From: Hyphomicrobiales bacterium | Lineage (GTDB): Bacteria; Pseudomonadota; Alphaproteobacteria; Rhizobiales; Devosiaceae | NCBI GenBank assembly: GCA_900470445.1 | Contig: UCAU01000003.1 | Location: 127,059 to 191,058, forward strand | Direction: 5' to 3' | Length of the DNA: 64,000 nucleotides | In this document: positions 1-8,032 of the stretch, piece after piece | How the letters are laid out: the number at the start of each line of letters is the position of its first letter | Position numbering within the stretch: position 1 is the first letter of the stretch | Translations under genes and position numbers: made by a program | The notes under the pieces: generated by a model | What the model was told of the DNA's origin: nothing | Seen by the model: only the letters and a program-made list of their open reading frames with translations | Database searches by the model: none

Positions 1-10
1 GGGGGGGGGG
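1..10. other. Poly-G run at window edge
   Basis: The window opens with ten consecutive G residues. In a sequence that otherwise has ordinary mixed composition this looks like a contig end, where two-colour sequencing chemistry often adds false G runs. No gene overlaps it. Confidence 0.5.
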
Positions 11-51
11 TGTCGAGCTCTCCACCGGCATAAAGCTCATGGATGGCGCTA

Positions 52-85
52 CACCCCCACCCTAGCCCTCCCCACAAGGGGGAGG
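52..85. repeat. Single arm of a C-rich/G-rich palindromic repeat
   Basis: This stretch contains a CACCCCCACCCT block followed by CCTCCCCACAAGGGGGAGG, itself a small hairpin. Related arms occur at 15436-15471 (opposite orientation) and at 54356-54481 (a complete head-to-head pair), so it belongs to a dispersed intergenic repeat family. It lies just past the stop codon of the leftward oxidoreductase gene and could act as a terminator hairpin. Confidence 0.6.
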
Positions 86-110
86 AAATTGGATCGCGGC
101 TCTCTAACCG

Positions 111-1079
111 TTATCCCCGCAACACCACCTTGCCCTTGCGGCCTGGCTCGTCGCTGGCCTTCACCGCCTCGGCAATCTGCTCCAGGTCGAACACGCCATC
201 GACCGGCAGGTCCAATTCACCCTTGGCCGCGAGCGTCACCAGTTCGCCCAGCATGCGCCCGATATCGGCCGCGGGCAGATTGGGCTTCATGCCCCAAAAG
301 CCGCGCACCTTCATCTGCCGGAACAGCAGCGAGCCGGGCGTGATGCGCAGCGGTCGCCCCGTCATGGCGCCGAAATTGACCAATTCGCTGCCATCCGCCA
401 TCACCGAAAACAATTGCTCAGGCCCGTCGCCACCCAGCGAATCCAGCCCGCGCACGATCGCCGCGCCGCCGGTAACCGCCTTCACCTGCTCCTGCCAATC
501 TTCGTTCGCGGTCGACACCACAGTGTTCATGCCCAAAGCCGCCAGCTCCGCCACGGTCTCGTCGCGCCGCACCAGGCTCACCACATGAATGCCCTGCTCG
601 GCGGCAAACCGCGCCACCAGCTTGCCCACCGCGCCATTGCCGGCATTCTGCACCATCCATTGCCCCTTCTGGATGCCCAGATCGGCAATGATCATCTTGG
701 CGCTGAGCGGCATGGACACCAGCTGGCACGCCGTTTCGTCGCTCACCCCATCGGGCACCGGCACGACTCGCGCCGCCTCGACCAGATAATAGTCTGCCCA
801 CGTCTGGCTCGCCCCGCCAGCCACGCGCTGCCCGACCGCAAGATTACTCACACCCTCGCCCAGCGCCTCGACCACGCCGACGGCTTCGGTGCCGCCTACC
901 CAGGGCAGCGGCGGCTTGACGCCATAAAGCCCCGCCACCGTCATCAGATCGTGGTTATGGATCGGGGACAGCGACATCCGCACCAGCGCCTGCCCGGCGC
1001 CCGGCACGGGTCTGTCCCGCTGCCCGACCTTGAGCACCTGCTCGGGCACGCCATATTTCTCGAACACCACGCTACGCAT
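111..1079 (-). CDS. Zinc-type alcohol dehydrogenase / quinone oxidoreductase family (MDR) protein
   Basis: A 322-residue medium-chain dehydrogenase/reductase. The N-terminal half is a GroES-like domain, with PIHNHDLMTVAGLYG and the GGTEAVGVVEALGEGV segment typical of quinone oxidoreductases. The C-terminal half is a Rossmann domain with NAGNGAVGKL near residue 145 as the nucleotide-binding glycine motif. The structural-zinc cysteine cluster of classic alcohol dehydrogenases is not visible, so a zinc-independent NADPH reductase such as an enoyl or quinone reductase is more likely than an alcohol dehydrogenase. It is transcribed away from the siderophore-interacting gene at 1248. Substrate cannot be read from sequence. 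Confidence 0.85.
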   Translation of the reverse strand: MRSVVFEKYGVPEQVLKVGQRDRPVPGAGQALVRMSLSPIHNHDLMTVAGLYGVKPPLPWVGGTEAVGVVEALGEGVSNLAVGQRVAGGASQTWADYYLVEAARVVPVPDGVSDETACQLVSMPLSAKMIIADLGIQKGQWMVQNAGNGAVGKLVARFAAEQGIHVVSLVRRDETVAELAALGMNTVVSTANEDWQEQVKAVTGGAAIVRGLDSLGGDGPEQLFSVMADGSELVNFGAMTGRPLRITPGSLLFRQMKVRGFWGMKPNLPAADIGRMLGELVTLAAKGELDLPVDGVFDLEQIAEAVKASDEPGRKGKVVLRG

Positions 1080-1210
1080 CTGATCAACCTTGTCTTTATC
1101 AAAGCCGCCAATTTAGGCCGGCAAACTGGCGCGACAATGGCACAGGCCACCATGCCGCACCATTGCGGTCTCCAGCACGTGACTTGATCGCCGCCCGCAC
1201 TTGGCATAAA

Positions 1211-1231
1211 TCCTGACTAGTTTATTCAGGA
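1211..1231 (+). promoter_or_regulatory. Putative iron-responsive operator (IRO-like, TGA-N9-TCA)
   Basis: TCCTGA (1211-1216) and TCAGGA (1226-1231) form a perfect inverted repeat with nine bases between, giving exactly TGA-N9-TCA. This spacing is the iron-responsive operator pattern known for RirA-regulated genes in rhizobia. It ends 16 bases before the ATG of a siderophore-interacting protein, a sensible target for iron repression. No confident -35/-10 pair was picked here. Confidence 0.5.
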
Positions 1232-1247
1232 ATACACGAGACGAGCC

Positions 1248-2054
1248 ATGTCCAGCCTCACCGATGCCCGCGCCCCGCAACGCGTCCGGCACGAAACCCG
1301 CATGCGCCTGCTCGAGGTGATCGATGTCAGCGACATTACCCCGCTGATGCGCCGCATCACGCTTAAGGGCGACATGGCAGGCTTTGCCTCAGCCGGGCAC
1401 GCCGACCACATCAAGGCTTTCTTCTTTCCCGAGGGCGTCGCGCCCATGCTGGCCCCGATTGGCCCGCGCGGTGCCGAATTCCCCGAGGGCATGCGGCCCG
1501 AAATGCGCGACTATACCCCGCGCTATTTCGACGTGGCCGCCGGCACGCTGGTGCTCGATTTCGTGCTGCATGGCGATGGCCCCGCCTCCAGCTGGGCCGC
1601 CAAAGTGGCTCTGGGCGACAAGCTGGTCATCGGCGGCCCGCGCGGCTCGCTCGTCATTCCCGCCGCCTTCGACTGGTATCTGCTGGCCGGCGACGAAACC
1701 GCCCTTCCCGCCCTGGGCCGCCGCATCGAAGAACTCCCCGCCGGCGCTAAGATCATTGCCGTCATCGAGGTGGATAGCCTCGCCGAGGAACAGCATTTCG
1801 AAACCGAGGCCGATCTCGTCCTGCATTACGTGCACCGCAACGGCCAGCCCGCCGGCACCACGAGCCTCATCCTCGACACACTGCGCGAGATCGAATTTCC
1901 GACCGGCGACGCCTATGCCTATATCGCCGGCGAAAGCTCCATGAGCAAAGCCGTGCGCATCCACCTCACCGAGCAACGCGGCTTCAATCCCGAATGGGTC
2001 AAGGCCGCCGGCTATTGGTTGCTCGGGGTGGCCGACGCCCACGAGGCGCATTGA
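1248..2054 (+). CDS. Siderophore-interacting protein (FAD-dependent ferric reductase family)
   Basis: A 268-residue protein of the ViuB/SIP family, cytoplasmic flavoproteins that release iron from imported ferric siderophores by reduction. An FAD-binding ferredoxin-reductase-like domain covers about residues 15-125 and includes the flavin-binding RDYTPRYFD motif. The SIP NAD(P)H domain follows (WYLLAGDETALPALGRRIEEL to the C-terminal GYWLLGVADAHEAH). The ATG at 1248 follows ACGAGACGAGCC, a modest ribosome site. A TGA-N9-TCA palindrome just upstream suggests iron control. No siderophore receptor or transporter gene is adjacent. Confidence 0.93.
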   Translation: MSSLTDARAPQRVRHETRMRLLEVIDVSDITPLMRRITLKGDMAGFASAGHADHIKAFFFPEGVAPMLAPIGPRGAEFPEGMRPEMRDYTPRYFDVAAGTLVLDFVLHGDGPASSWAAKVALGDKLVIGGPRGSLVIPAAFDWYLLAGDETALPALGRRIEELPAGAKIIAVIEVDSLAEEQHFETEADLVLHYVHRNGQPAGTTSLILDTLREIEFPTGDAYAYIAGESSMSKAVRIHLTEQRGFNPEWVKAAGYWLLGVADAHEAH

Positions 2055-2065
2055 GAGGGTACCCG

Positions 2066-2620
2066 CTACGCCAAAATCACCCGCTCGCACAGCACCATGA
2101 TCGCCGCCCGCAAGCTCGCCTCGTCGCGATAACTCCGCCCGATTCCCGACGCCGCCGCAATCACCAGCCGCGCCAGATCCCGCGGCTGCGCGATCCCCGC
2201 CTCGTCCAGCACGGCGGTGAACTTGTCCTCCACCGCCTGGTCGAGCGCCTGGTATTGTGCCGGCTGGCGCGCCTGTTCGGTGTAAATCTCCTCGGCATGG
2301 GGCGAGCCATCGAGCAAATGCAGCATTAGGCCATATTTATCCGCCAGCGCCCGCCCGATCCGCACCGCTGCCGGGCCCTCGCTCGCCAGCCCCCCATCGA
2401 TCGCCTGATGGATTTCCCCGGCCATGGTCTCGACCAGCGCGTTGAACACCGCGTCCTTGTCGGCAAACTGGGCATAAAGCGTCGGCTTGGCTACATGCGC
2501 CGCCCGCGCAATGGCCTCCATCGTCGTGCCGCGCAAGCCATTGCGCAGAAACAAATCCCGCGCCGCGACCAGCATGCGCTGGCGCTTTTCGGCCACGCGA
2601 TCGGGCATGGGCAGATTCAT
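2066..2620 (-). CDS. TetR/AcrR family transcriptional regulator
   Basis: A 184-residue repressor with an N-terminal helix-turn-helix (RMLVAARDLFLRNGLRGTTMEAIARAAHVAKPTLYAQFADKD) and a ligand-binding helical C-terminus. An in-frame start at 2677 exists, but it would place a perfect palindrome (2641-2674) inside the gene. The ATG at 2620 leaves that operator intergenic and matches the usual family N-terminus. It is divergent from the epimerase gene at 2690, its probable target and co-regulated partner. The inducer is unknown. Confidence 0.9.
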   Translation of the reverse strand: MNLPMPDRVAEKRQRMLVAARDLFLRNGLRGTTMEAIARAAHVAKPTLYAQFADKDAVFNALVETMAGEIHQAIDGGLASEGPAAVRIGRALADKYGLMLHLLDGSPHAEEIYTEQARQPAQYQALDQAVEDKFTAVLDEAGIAQPRDLARLVIAAASGIGRSYRDEASLRAAIMVLCERVILA

Positions 2621-2640
2621 TTTGCGGTCCACACTTGAAC

Positions 2641-2674
2641 GAATTGAACGATTACCATATCTTTCGTTCAATTC
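2641..2674. promoter_or_regulatory. Perfect palindrome between tetR-type regulator and epimerase
   Basis: GAATTGAACG (2641-2650) is matched exactly by CGTTCAATTC (2665-2674), with a 14-base spacer. A third TTGAACG half-site immediately precedes it (2636-2642). It sits between the divergent starts at 2620 and 2690 and overlaps any promoter there, so it is the likely operator of the TetR-family protein. Confidence 0.7.
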
Positions 2675-2689
2675 CATTGGAGAAAATCA

Positions 2690-3703
2690 ATGTCCGACCG
2701 CGTCCTTCTGACTGGCATATCCGGATTTCTGGGCGGCCATATCGCCCTGCAATTGCTCGCCGCCGGCTACACCGTGCGTGGCAGCGTGCGCAGTCTAGAC
2801 AAGGCCGACAAGGTGCGCCAGACGCTGCTGAAGGCCGGCGCCGATATCACCAGGCTCGAATTCGTCGCCCTCGACCTGCTGAAGGACGATGGCTGGGACG
2901 CGGCCATGGCCGATTGCCGCTATCTGCAACATACCGCCTCCCCCTTCGTGCTGCGCACCCCGAAAGACCCCGATGATCTGATCCGCCCCGCCGTCGAAGG
3001 CACGCGCCGCGCCGTTTCGGCCGCGCTCGCCGCCAATGTCGAGCGCATCGTGCTCACCTCCTCCATCGCCGCCATGCAATATGGCCACGCCAATTACGAT
3101 CGCCTGCTGACCGAGGCCGATTGGAGCAATCTCGATAGCCCGCAAACCCCCGCCTATCCGCGCTCCAAGACCCTGGCCGAGCGCGAGGCCTGGTCGTTGG
3201 TCGACGCCGCCGGGCGGCACGATGACCTGGCCGTCATCAATCCCGCGGCCATCCTTGGCCCCCTGCTCGACGAAGATCCCGGCACCTCCGCCGTGATGGT
3301 GCAGCTCCTGCTCGACGGCAAATTGCCCGCCGTGCCGGCCATTTCCATCGCCATTGTCGATGTGCGCGACGTCGCCGCCCTCCACGTCGCCGCCATGACC
3401 GATCCGGCCGCCGGCGGCCAGCGCTGCGTCGCGGCGGTGCAAACCGTCTCCATGGCCCAACTCGGCCAATTGCTCAAACCCGCCTTCCCCAACCGCCGCA
3501 TTCCAACCCGCACCCTGCCCGATTGGCTGGTGCGCATTGTCGGCCTCTTCAACCGCGACATCGGCGACAATGTCTCCGAACTGGGCACCCCCAAGCGCTT
3601 CAACGCCCACCGCGCCCCCACCCGCCTCGGACGCCCGCTGATCGGCGTACAGCAAGCCGCCATCGCCACCGGCAAAAGCCTGGTGGAGCACGGGCTGGTT
3701 TAG
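2690..3703 (+). CDS. NAD(P)-dependent epimerase/dehydratase, dihydroflavonol-reductase-like extended SDR
   Basis: A 337-residue extended short-chain dehydrogenase. It has the N-terminal nucleotide motif TGISGFLGGH, the LTSSIAAM strand ending in the catalytic serine region, and the active-site YPRSK (YxxxK). Its closest named relatives by appearance are dihydroflavonol-4-reductase and aldehyde-reducing SDRs. It starts 16 bases after a perfect TetR-type palindrome and is divergent from the TetR gene, so it is probably the detoxification or reduction gene this repressor controls. The substrate is not identifiable. Confidence 0.88.
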   Translation: MSDRVLLTGISGFLGGHIALQLLAAGYTVRGSVRSLDKADKVRQTLLKAGADITRLEFVALDLLKDDGWDAAMADCRYLQHTASPFVLRTPKDPDDLIRPAVEGTRRAVSAALAANVERIVLTSSIAAMQYGHANYDRLLTEADWSNLDSPQTPAYPRSKTLAEREAWSLVDAAGRHDDLAVINPAAILGPLLDEDPGTSAVMVQLLLDGKLPAVPAISIAIVDVRDVAALHVAAMTDPAAGGQRCVAAVQTVSMAQLGQLLKPAFPNRRIPTRTLPDWLVRIVGLFNRDIGDNVSELGTPKRFNAHRAPTRLGRPLIGVQQAAIATGKSLVEHGLV

Positions 3704-3759
3704 CCAAACCACCCCTTGCCCAAACCCCAAATATTGTCCTATCAACACGGGGTCGGAAC

Positions 3760-3835
<76 letters not shown>

Positions 3836-3875
3836 TTCCGGCTCCTGTAGCGGCACCGGTGCGCACCCAGCCCCC

Positions 3876-4763
3876 TTATCCCTGCTTGACCTCTGCCAGC
3901 AGCCAGTCGCGGAATGCGCGGACTTTGGGCTGGCGGATCGCGGCGGGAGGGTGGACCAGATAGAAGCTGGAGGGTGATTTGAGGGCGTGCGCGAAGGGGC
4001 GCACTAGCCGGCCAGCAGCGAGGTCGGCGGCGACCAGCATGGTTCGCCCCAACACTACCCCCTCCCCCTGTGCGGCCGATTCCATCGCAAAGGTGGCTGA
4101 GTCAAAGGCGATCCCGCCATGCGGGTCGACGCCCTCCACCCCCGCACTGCTGAGCCAACGCGCCCAATCGATCGGGAAGCTGTCATGGATCAGCGTGTGG
4201 TGCTTGAGATCATCCGGCGTGCGGAGCGGGTGCGGCCCCTCGAGCAGCTTTGGGCTGCATACCGGGAACACCTCCTCGCCGGTGAGGAATTCCGCCGTCA
4301 GCCCCGGATAATTGCCGCCGCCATAGCGAATGGCCACATCGATCCCGTCGCCCAGAAAATTGGTCAGCTTGCCGCTGGTTGAAACCCGCACATCGATGTC
4401 GCCATGCGCGCGGTGAAAACGGTAGAGGCGCGGCACCAGCCACCGCCCGGCAAAGCCGTCCGAGGTGCTCACATTCAAGGTCGGGCTCGAATAGCGCGCC
4501 GTCGCCGCAGCGGTGGCGGCCGCCAATTGCTCCAGTGTCTCGCGCACCGCCCGCGCATAGGGCTCGCCCACTGCCGTCAGGCTCACTGATCGCGTCCCGC
4601 GCTCGAAAAGCTGCACGCCCAGCTGGTCCTCCAGATTCTTGATCGCCCGGCTGATCGCGCCATGGGTGACATGCAGCTCATCGGCGGCCTTGGAAAAACT
4701 CAGCAGCCGCGCCGCCGCCTCAAAGCTTGGCAGGGCCGTGAGAAGCGGCAATTTCCGCGCCAT
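3876..4763 (-). CDS. LysR family transcriptional regulator, GcvA-like
   Basis: A 295-residue LysR regulator. The N-terminal winged HTH contains [43 protein letters not shown], and a periplasmic-binding-like effector domain follows from about residue 90. The ATG at 4763 is chosen over 4769 because GAGGAG then sits at proper spacing, whereas it abuts the upstream ATG. A 25-bp perfect palindrome lies directly upstream (4776-4800). It is divergent from the DUF1127-VOC-SDR genes, its likely regulon. GcvA-type regulators also control beta-lactamases and glycine cleavage, but nothing here points to those. Confidence 0.9.
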   Translation of the reverse strand: MARKLPLLTALPSFEAAARLLSFSKAADELHVTHGAISRAIKNLEDQLGVQLFERGTRSVSLTAVGEPYARAVRETLEQLAAATAAATARYSSPTLNVSTSDGFAGRWLVPRLYRFHRAHGDIDVRVSTSGKLTNFLGDGIDVAIRYGGGNYPGLTAEFLTGEEVFPVCSPKLLEGPHPLRTPDDLKHHTLIHDSFPIDWARWLSSAGVEGVDPHGGIAFDSATFAMESAAQGEGVVLGRTMLVAADLAAGRLVRPFAHALKSPSSFYLVHPPAAIRQPKVRAFRDWLLAEVKQG

Positions 4764-4775
4764 GCGCATCTCCTC

Positions 4776-4800
4776 AATCTGTGAGTTCTACTCACAGATT
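4776..4800. promoter_or_regulatory. Perfect 25-bp palindrome upstream of the LysR gene
   Basis: AATCTGTGAGT (4776-4786) and ACTCACAGATT (4790-4800) are exact reverse complements around a 3-base centre. It begins seven bases upstream of the first possible LysR start and overlaps its leader. It is a candidate autoregulatory operator, and in the transcript it would form a strong hairpin next to the ribosome site. Confidence 0.65.
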
Positions 4801-4953
4801 GTCGCCGATAACTCGTTTGTCGTCCAGGCCTTAAAGCGCCATTCTCTGGGTCGTAGCCGGTCATTCACCACCTTGCACCAGCAGACTGATGTGACTGTTG
4901 CTCCCGCTTACATCGGCCATAAGGCCATTTTTGAGATCAAAGGAGAGACGATC

Positions 4954-5142
4954 ATGAGCACCAAACATGCATTTGCGTCCGTCACCCACGTCCTGGCCGG
5001 CATGAGCGGCCGTATCCGGGCTGCGCGCAGCCGGCGCCAGACCGAGCGGGTATTTGCCCGCTTTTCCAATCACGAACTCGCCGACATGGGTTTCGAACGC
5101 GATTGGGACGGCTCGGCCTATCGCCCCTCCGACTATCGCTGA
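4954..5142 (+). CDS. Small Arg-rich DUF1127-like protein
   Basis: A 62-residue protein starting at an ATG with a good ribosome site (AGGAGAGACG). The C-terminal half reads RVFARFSNHELADMGFERDWDG, matching the DUF1127 pattern in which a helix carrying L-ADIG-like residues ends in a basic/aromatic tail. In alphaproteobacteria such proteins bind RNA or affect phosphate and stress metabolism, but this one's role is unknown. It heads an apparent operon with the VOC and SDR genes (gaps of 66 and 35 bases), opposite the LysR regulator. Confidence 0.8.
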   Translation: MSTKHAFASVTHVLAGMSGRIRAARSRRQTERVFARFSNHELADMGFERDWDGSAYRPSDYR

Positions 5143-5208
5143 GCCCCCAGTCCACGGCGCCTCGGATCGCCGCAGGGGGACGTGCCACACACCAAATGGA
5201 GAACGAAC

Positions 5209-5694
5209 ATGGCGACGATCCATCCCTTCCTCTGGTTCAACACCGACGCACAGCAGGCGCGTGATTTCTATCTTTCGGTGTTCAAGAACAGCAAGGCGCT
5301 GCACACCACCGAACTCACCGATTGGGTAGCGGGAACCAACAAGACGGTGCCTCACGCCACTTTCGATTTCGAGCTGGAAGGCCTGCATCTGACCGCGCTC
5401 AATGCCGGGCCGCAGCCGCCCTTCAACACCAGGCTCTCGCTTTACATCGAGACCCAGGACCAGGCCGAGACCGACTATTACTACCAGGCGCTCACCGCTG
5501 GCGGTGGGCGCGAACAACCCTGCGGCTGGCTCACCGACAAGTTCGGCGTCTATTGGCAGGTCATTCCCGAAGCCCTGCCGCGGCTCAGTTCCGATCCCGA
5601 TCGCGCCAAAGCCGACCGGGTTCGCCAGGCCATGTACGGCATGCACAAGATCATCATCGCCGATCTCGAAGCCGCCTATGCCGGTCAGGCCTGA
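5209..5694 (+). CDS. VOC / PhnB-like protein (3-demethylubiquinone methyltransferase-like domain)
   Basis: A 161-residue vicinal-oxygen-chelate fold protein: HPFLWFNTDAQQARDFYLSVF is the typical first beta-alpha motif, and GGGREQPCGWLTDKFGVYWQVIPEALPRL is the closing one. The start at 5209 follows AATGGAGAACGAAC and fits the family N-terminus better than the upstream ATG at 5182. Despite the Pfam-style name there is no methyltransferase signature. It lies between a DUF1127-like gene and an SDR gene in one direction. Function unknown. Confidence 0.85.
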   Translation: MATIHPFLWFNTDAQQARDFYLSVFKNSKALHTTELTDWVAGTNKTVPHATFDFELEGLHLTALNAGPQPPFNTRLSLYIETQDQAETDYYYQALTAGGGREQPCGWLTDKFGVYWQVIPEALPRLSSDPDRAKADRVRQAMYGMHKIIIADLEAAYAGQA

Positions 5695-5729
5695 TCCCCG
5701 AAACCCCCAATTTTGACAAGGAGCCTTTC

Positions 5730-6458
5730 ATGGAAACGCTCGTGAACCAGACCATCATTATCGTCGGCGGCAGCTCGGGCATTGGCCTCGGCATTGCCCG
5801 GGCCGCACTCGACAGCGGCGCCAATATCGTGATCACCGCCCGCTCGGCCGACAAACTGCAGGCCGCCCAGCGCAGCCTCAATGGCGGCGATCGCGTCAAG
5901 GCCATTGCCGCCGACATGACGGCGGAAGCCGACATTGCCCGCCTGTTCGAGGAGGTCGGTGCCTTTGATCACCTCGTATCGACCGCCGGAACCTTGCCAC
6001 CCGGCGATCCCATCGGCCAAACCGACATGGCGGGCATGCGCGCCTTTGTCGACAACAAGCTGATCGGCGCCATCATACTTGCCAAATACGCCGTGCAGGG
6101 CCTGCGCCCGGGCGGCTCCATCACCTTCACCTCGGGGATCAACAAGGATAAGCCACCTGTTCCCGGCGGCTCGGTGGTCTCCGCCATTGCCGGCTCCTTC
6201 AGCTATTTCGCCCGCGCGCTGGCGCTCGAGCTGGCGCCGACCCGGGTCAATATCGTGTCGCCCGGCTGGGTCGATACGCCTATGTGGGACATCCTGGGCG
6301 ACGCCAAGGCCGGCTATTTCGCCGATATGGCCGCCCGCCTGCCGGCGCGAAAAATCCCCACTGCCGCAGACGTCGCCGCCGCCTATATCTACCTCATGCA
6401 AAGCGACGTTACGACGGGCGAAACCCTGCGCGTCGATGGCGGCCACAACCTGATCTAA
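5730..6458 (+). CDS. Short-chain dehydrogenase/reductase lacking the YxxxK catalytic pair
   Basis: A 242-residue classical-length SDR. The coenzyme motif GGSSGIGLG is at residues 13-21 and the C-terminal SPGWVDTPMW is normal. Aligning the conserved RALALELAP helix places the catalytic Tyr and Lys at residues 150 and 154, which here are Val and Ala, so canonical oxidoreductase chemistry is doubtful. A GINKDK stretch with Lys sits nearby and might substitute. The start has AAGGAGCC upstream. Last gene of the group divergent from the LysR regulator. Confidence 0.88.
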   Translation: METLVNQTIIIVGGSSGIGLGIARAALDSGANIVITARSADKLQAAQRSLNGGDRVKAIAADMTAEADIARLFEEVGAFDHLVSTAGTLPPGDPIGQTDMAGMRAFVDNKLIGAIILAKYAVQGLRPGGSITFTSGINKDKPPVPGGSVVSAIAGSFSYFARALALELAPTRVNIVSPGWVDTPMWDILGDAKAGYFADMAARLPARKIPTAADVAAAYIYLMQSDVTTGETLRVDGGHNLI

Positions 6459-6481
6459 TCCGGAGCCTTGGCGGGGCAGCC

Positions 6482-7882
6482 CTACTTCCCCGCCGCAAAT
6501 CCCGCCAGCACCCGCACCCAGGCCCGGATGCCGCGGTGGAAGCTTTCGAGGTCATATTTCTCGTTCGGGGAGTGGATCGCGTCGTCCACATGGGCGAAGC
6601 CGATCAGCAGGGTGTCGAGGCCAAGGATCTTCTTGAAATCGCCCGCTACCGGGATCGAGCCGCCTGCGCCGGTGATCACCGCCGGCTTGTCCCATTCGCC
6701 CGACAGGGCCGTCAGCGCCTGCCGCAGATATTTGCCGTCGGCCGGCACCGTAATGGCGGGGGAGCCGCCATGCGGGGTGAATTTGACCGAGCAATCGGCG
6801 GGCACGCGCTCCTCCACATGCTTGCGGAAGGCGGCGCGGATTTTGGCCGGGTCCATGTTCGAGACCAGGCGGAAGGAAATCTTGGCACTGGCCTTGGCGG
6901 GGATCACGGTCTTGAAGCCGTCCCCAGTATAGCCCCCGATCATGCCATTGATTTCGCAGGTCGGCCGCGACCACAGCATTTCGAGTACGCTGCGGCTCTG
7001 TTCGCCCGCCTTGAGCGACAGGCCCGCCTCGCCCAGAAACGCCTTTTCGTCAAAACCCAGCCCGTCCCACTGCGCCCGCAATTCCGGGGAAATCTCGGCC
7101 ACGTCGTCATAAAAGCCCGGCAGGGTCACGCTGCCGTCGGGGGCGCGCAGGCTGGCGATAATTTCGGCCAGCACCTGATTGGGATTGCGCGCCGCATTGC
7201 CGAACATGCCCGAATGCAGGTCCTTGTTGGCGCAGGTAATTTCCACCTCGTCGGCCACCAGCCCCCGCAGCATGGTGGTAATCGAGGGCGTCTGGCGGTC
7301 CCACATATCAGTGTCGCAGACCAGGGCAATATCGGCCGCCGCCAGCTCGGCTTTGTTGGCCTCCATGAAGGGCGGCAGGTTCTTGCCGCCGCTTTCTTCC
7401 TCGCCTTCGAGCATGAGCGAGACCTGCACCGGCAGGCTGCCGGTCACCGCCTTCCAGGCGCGGCAGGCTTCGATAAAGGTCATCATCTGACCCTTGTCGT
7501 CCGAGGCGCCGCGCGCCACGATGATCTTGCGGCCCTGCGCATCGTCCTTCAGCACCGGCTCGAACGGATCGGTATGCCAGAGGTTGAGCGGATCGACTGG
7601 CTGCACGTCATAATGGGCGTAAAACAGCACATGCGGGCCCTCGGTTGCCGGCCCATGCGCCACCACCACCGGATGCCCCGGCGTCGGCCGCGCGGCCGCG
7701 TCAAAGCCCAGCCCGCTCAATTCCCCCACGATCCAGTCGGCCGCCCGCTGGCACTCGGCCGCAAAGGCCGGATCGGTGGAAATCGACTTGATGCGCAGCA
7801 GCGCCTTGAGCCGCTCGAGGCTCTCATCGAGCCCGGCATCCACCTGGGCGAGAACGGCATCGAGGCTGGCTTGGCTGGTCAT
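6482..7882 (-). CDS. M20 family metallopeptidase (dipeptidase, ArgE/DapE/CNDP-like)
   Basis: A 466-residue di-zinc aminoacyl hydrolase. Metal-site motifs are visible in order: FYAHYDVQPVDP (His and Asp ligands), RGASDDKGQMM (bridging Asp), and EGEEESGGKNL (catalytic Glu pair). A dimerisation lid domain and a C-terminal His region follow. The start at 7882 matches the family N-terminus (TSQASLDAVLAQVDAGLDESLERLKALLRI). It is divergent from the FadR-type regulator at 8033, with a FadR-consensus site between them, so it may be under that regulator. Probable role is cytosolic dipeptide hydrolysis. Confidence 0.92.
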   Translation of the reverse strand: MTSQASLDAVLAQVDAGLDESLERLKALLRIKSISTDPAFAAECQRAADWIVGELSGLGFDAAARPTPGHPVVVAHGPATEGPHVLFYAHYDVQPVDPLNLWHTDPFEPVLKDDAQGRKIIVARGASDDKGQMMTFIEACRAWKAVTGSLPVQVSLMLEGEEESGGKNLPPFMEANKAELAAADIALVCDTDMWDRQTPSITTMLRGLVADEVEITCANKDLHSGMFGNAARNPNQVLAEIIASLRAPDGSVTLPGFYDDVAEISPELRAQWDGLGFDEKAFLGEAGLSLKAGEQSRSVLEMLWSRPTCEINGMIGGYTGDGFKTVIPAKASAKISFRLVSNMDPAKIRAAFRKHVEERVPADCSVKFTPHGGSPAITVPADGKYLRQALTALSGEWDKPAVITGAGGSIPVAGDFKKILGLDTLLIGFAHVDDAIHSPNEKYDLESFHRGIRAWVRVLAGFAAGK

Positions 7883-7965
7883 GGCAATATTCCGATCGAA
7901 AAGATTCGGGCGCGACCATGGCGCAGCCGCCCTGCTTCTGTCCACCCTCATCGCCGCTGCTGCTA

Positions 7966-7976
7966 TTGTACTACTA
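7966..7976. promoter_or_regulatory. FadR-subfamily GntR operator-like site
   Basis: TTGTACTACTA matches the FadR-subfamily consensus TNGTNNNACNA exactly and contains the odd palindrome GTA-C-TAC. It lies between the divergent starts of the M20 peptidase (7882) and the FadR-type regulator (8033). Confidence 0.5.
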
Positions 7977-8032
7977 ATGCGCCCCGACTAGTTTGGCCTC
8001 CTGGCCCGGAACGGGTCTGGGAGACCTTTGCG

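Noticed and set aside
6284..8032. Very long open frame upstream of the GntR regulator
   Set aside because: It is antisense to the M20 peptidase and lacks any family likeness; only the part from 8033 is coding. High GC leaves antisense frames open.
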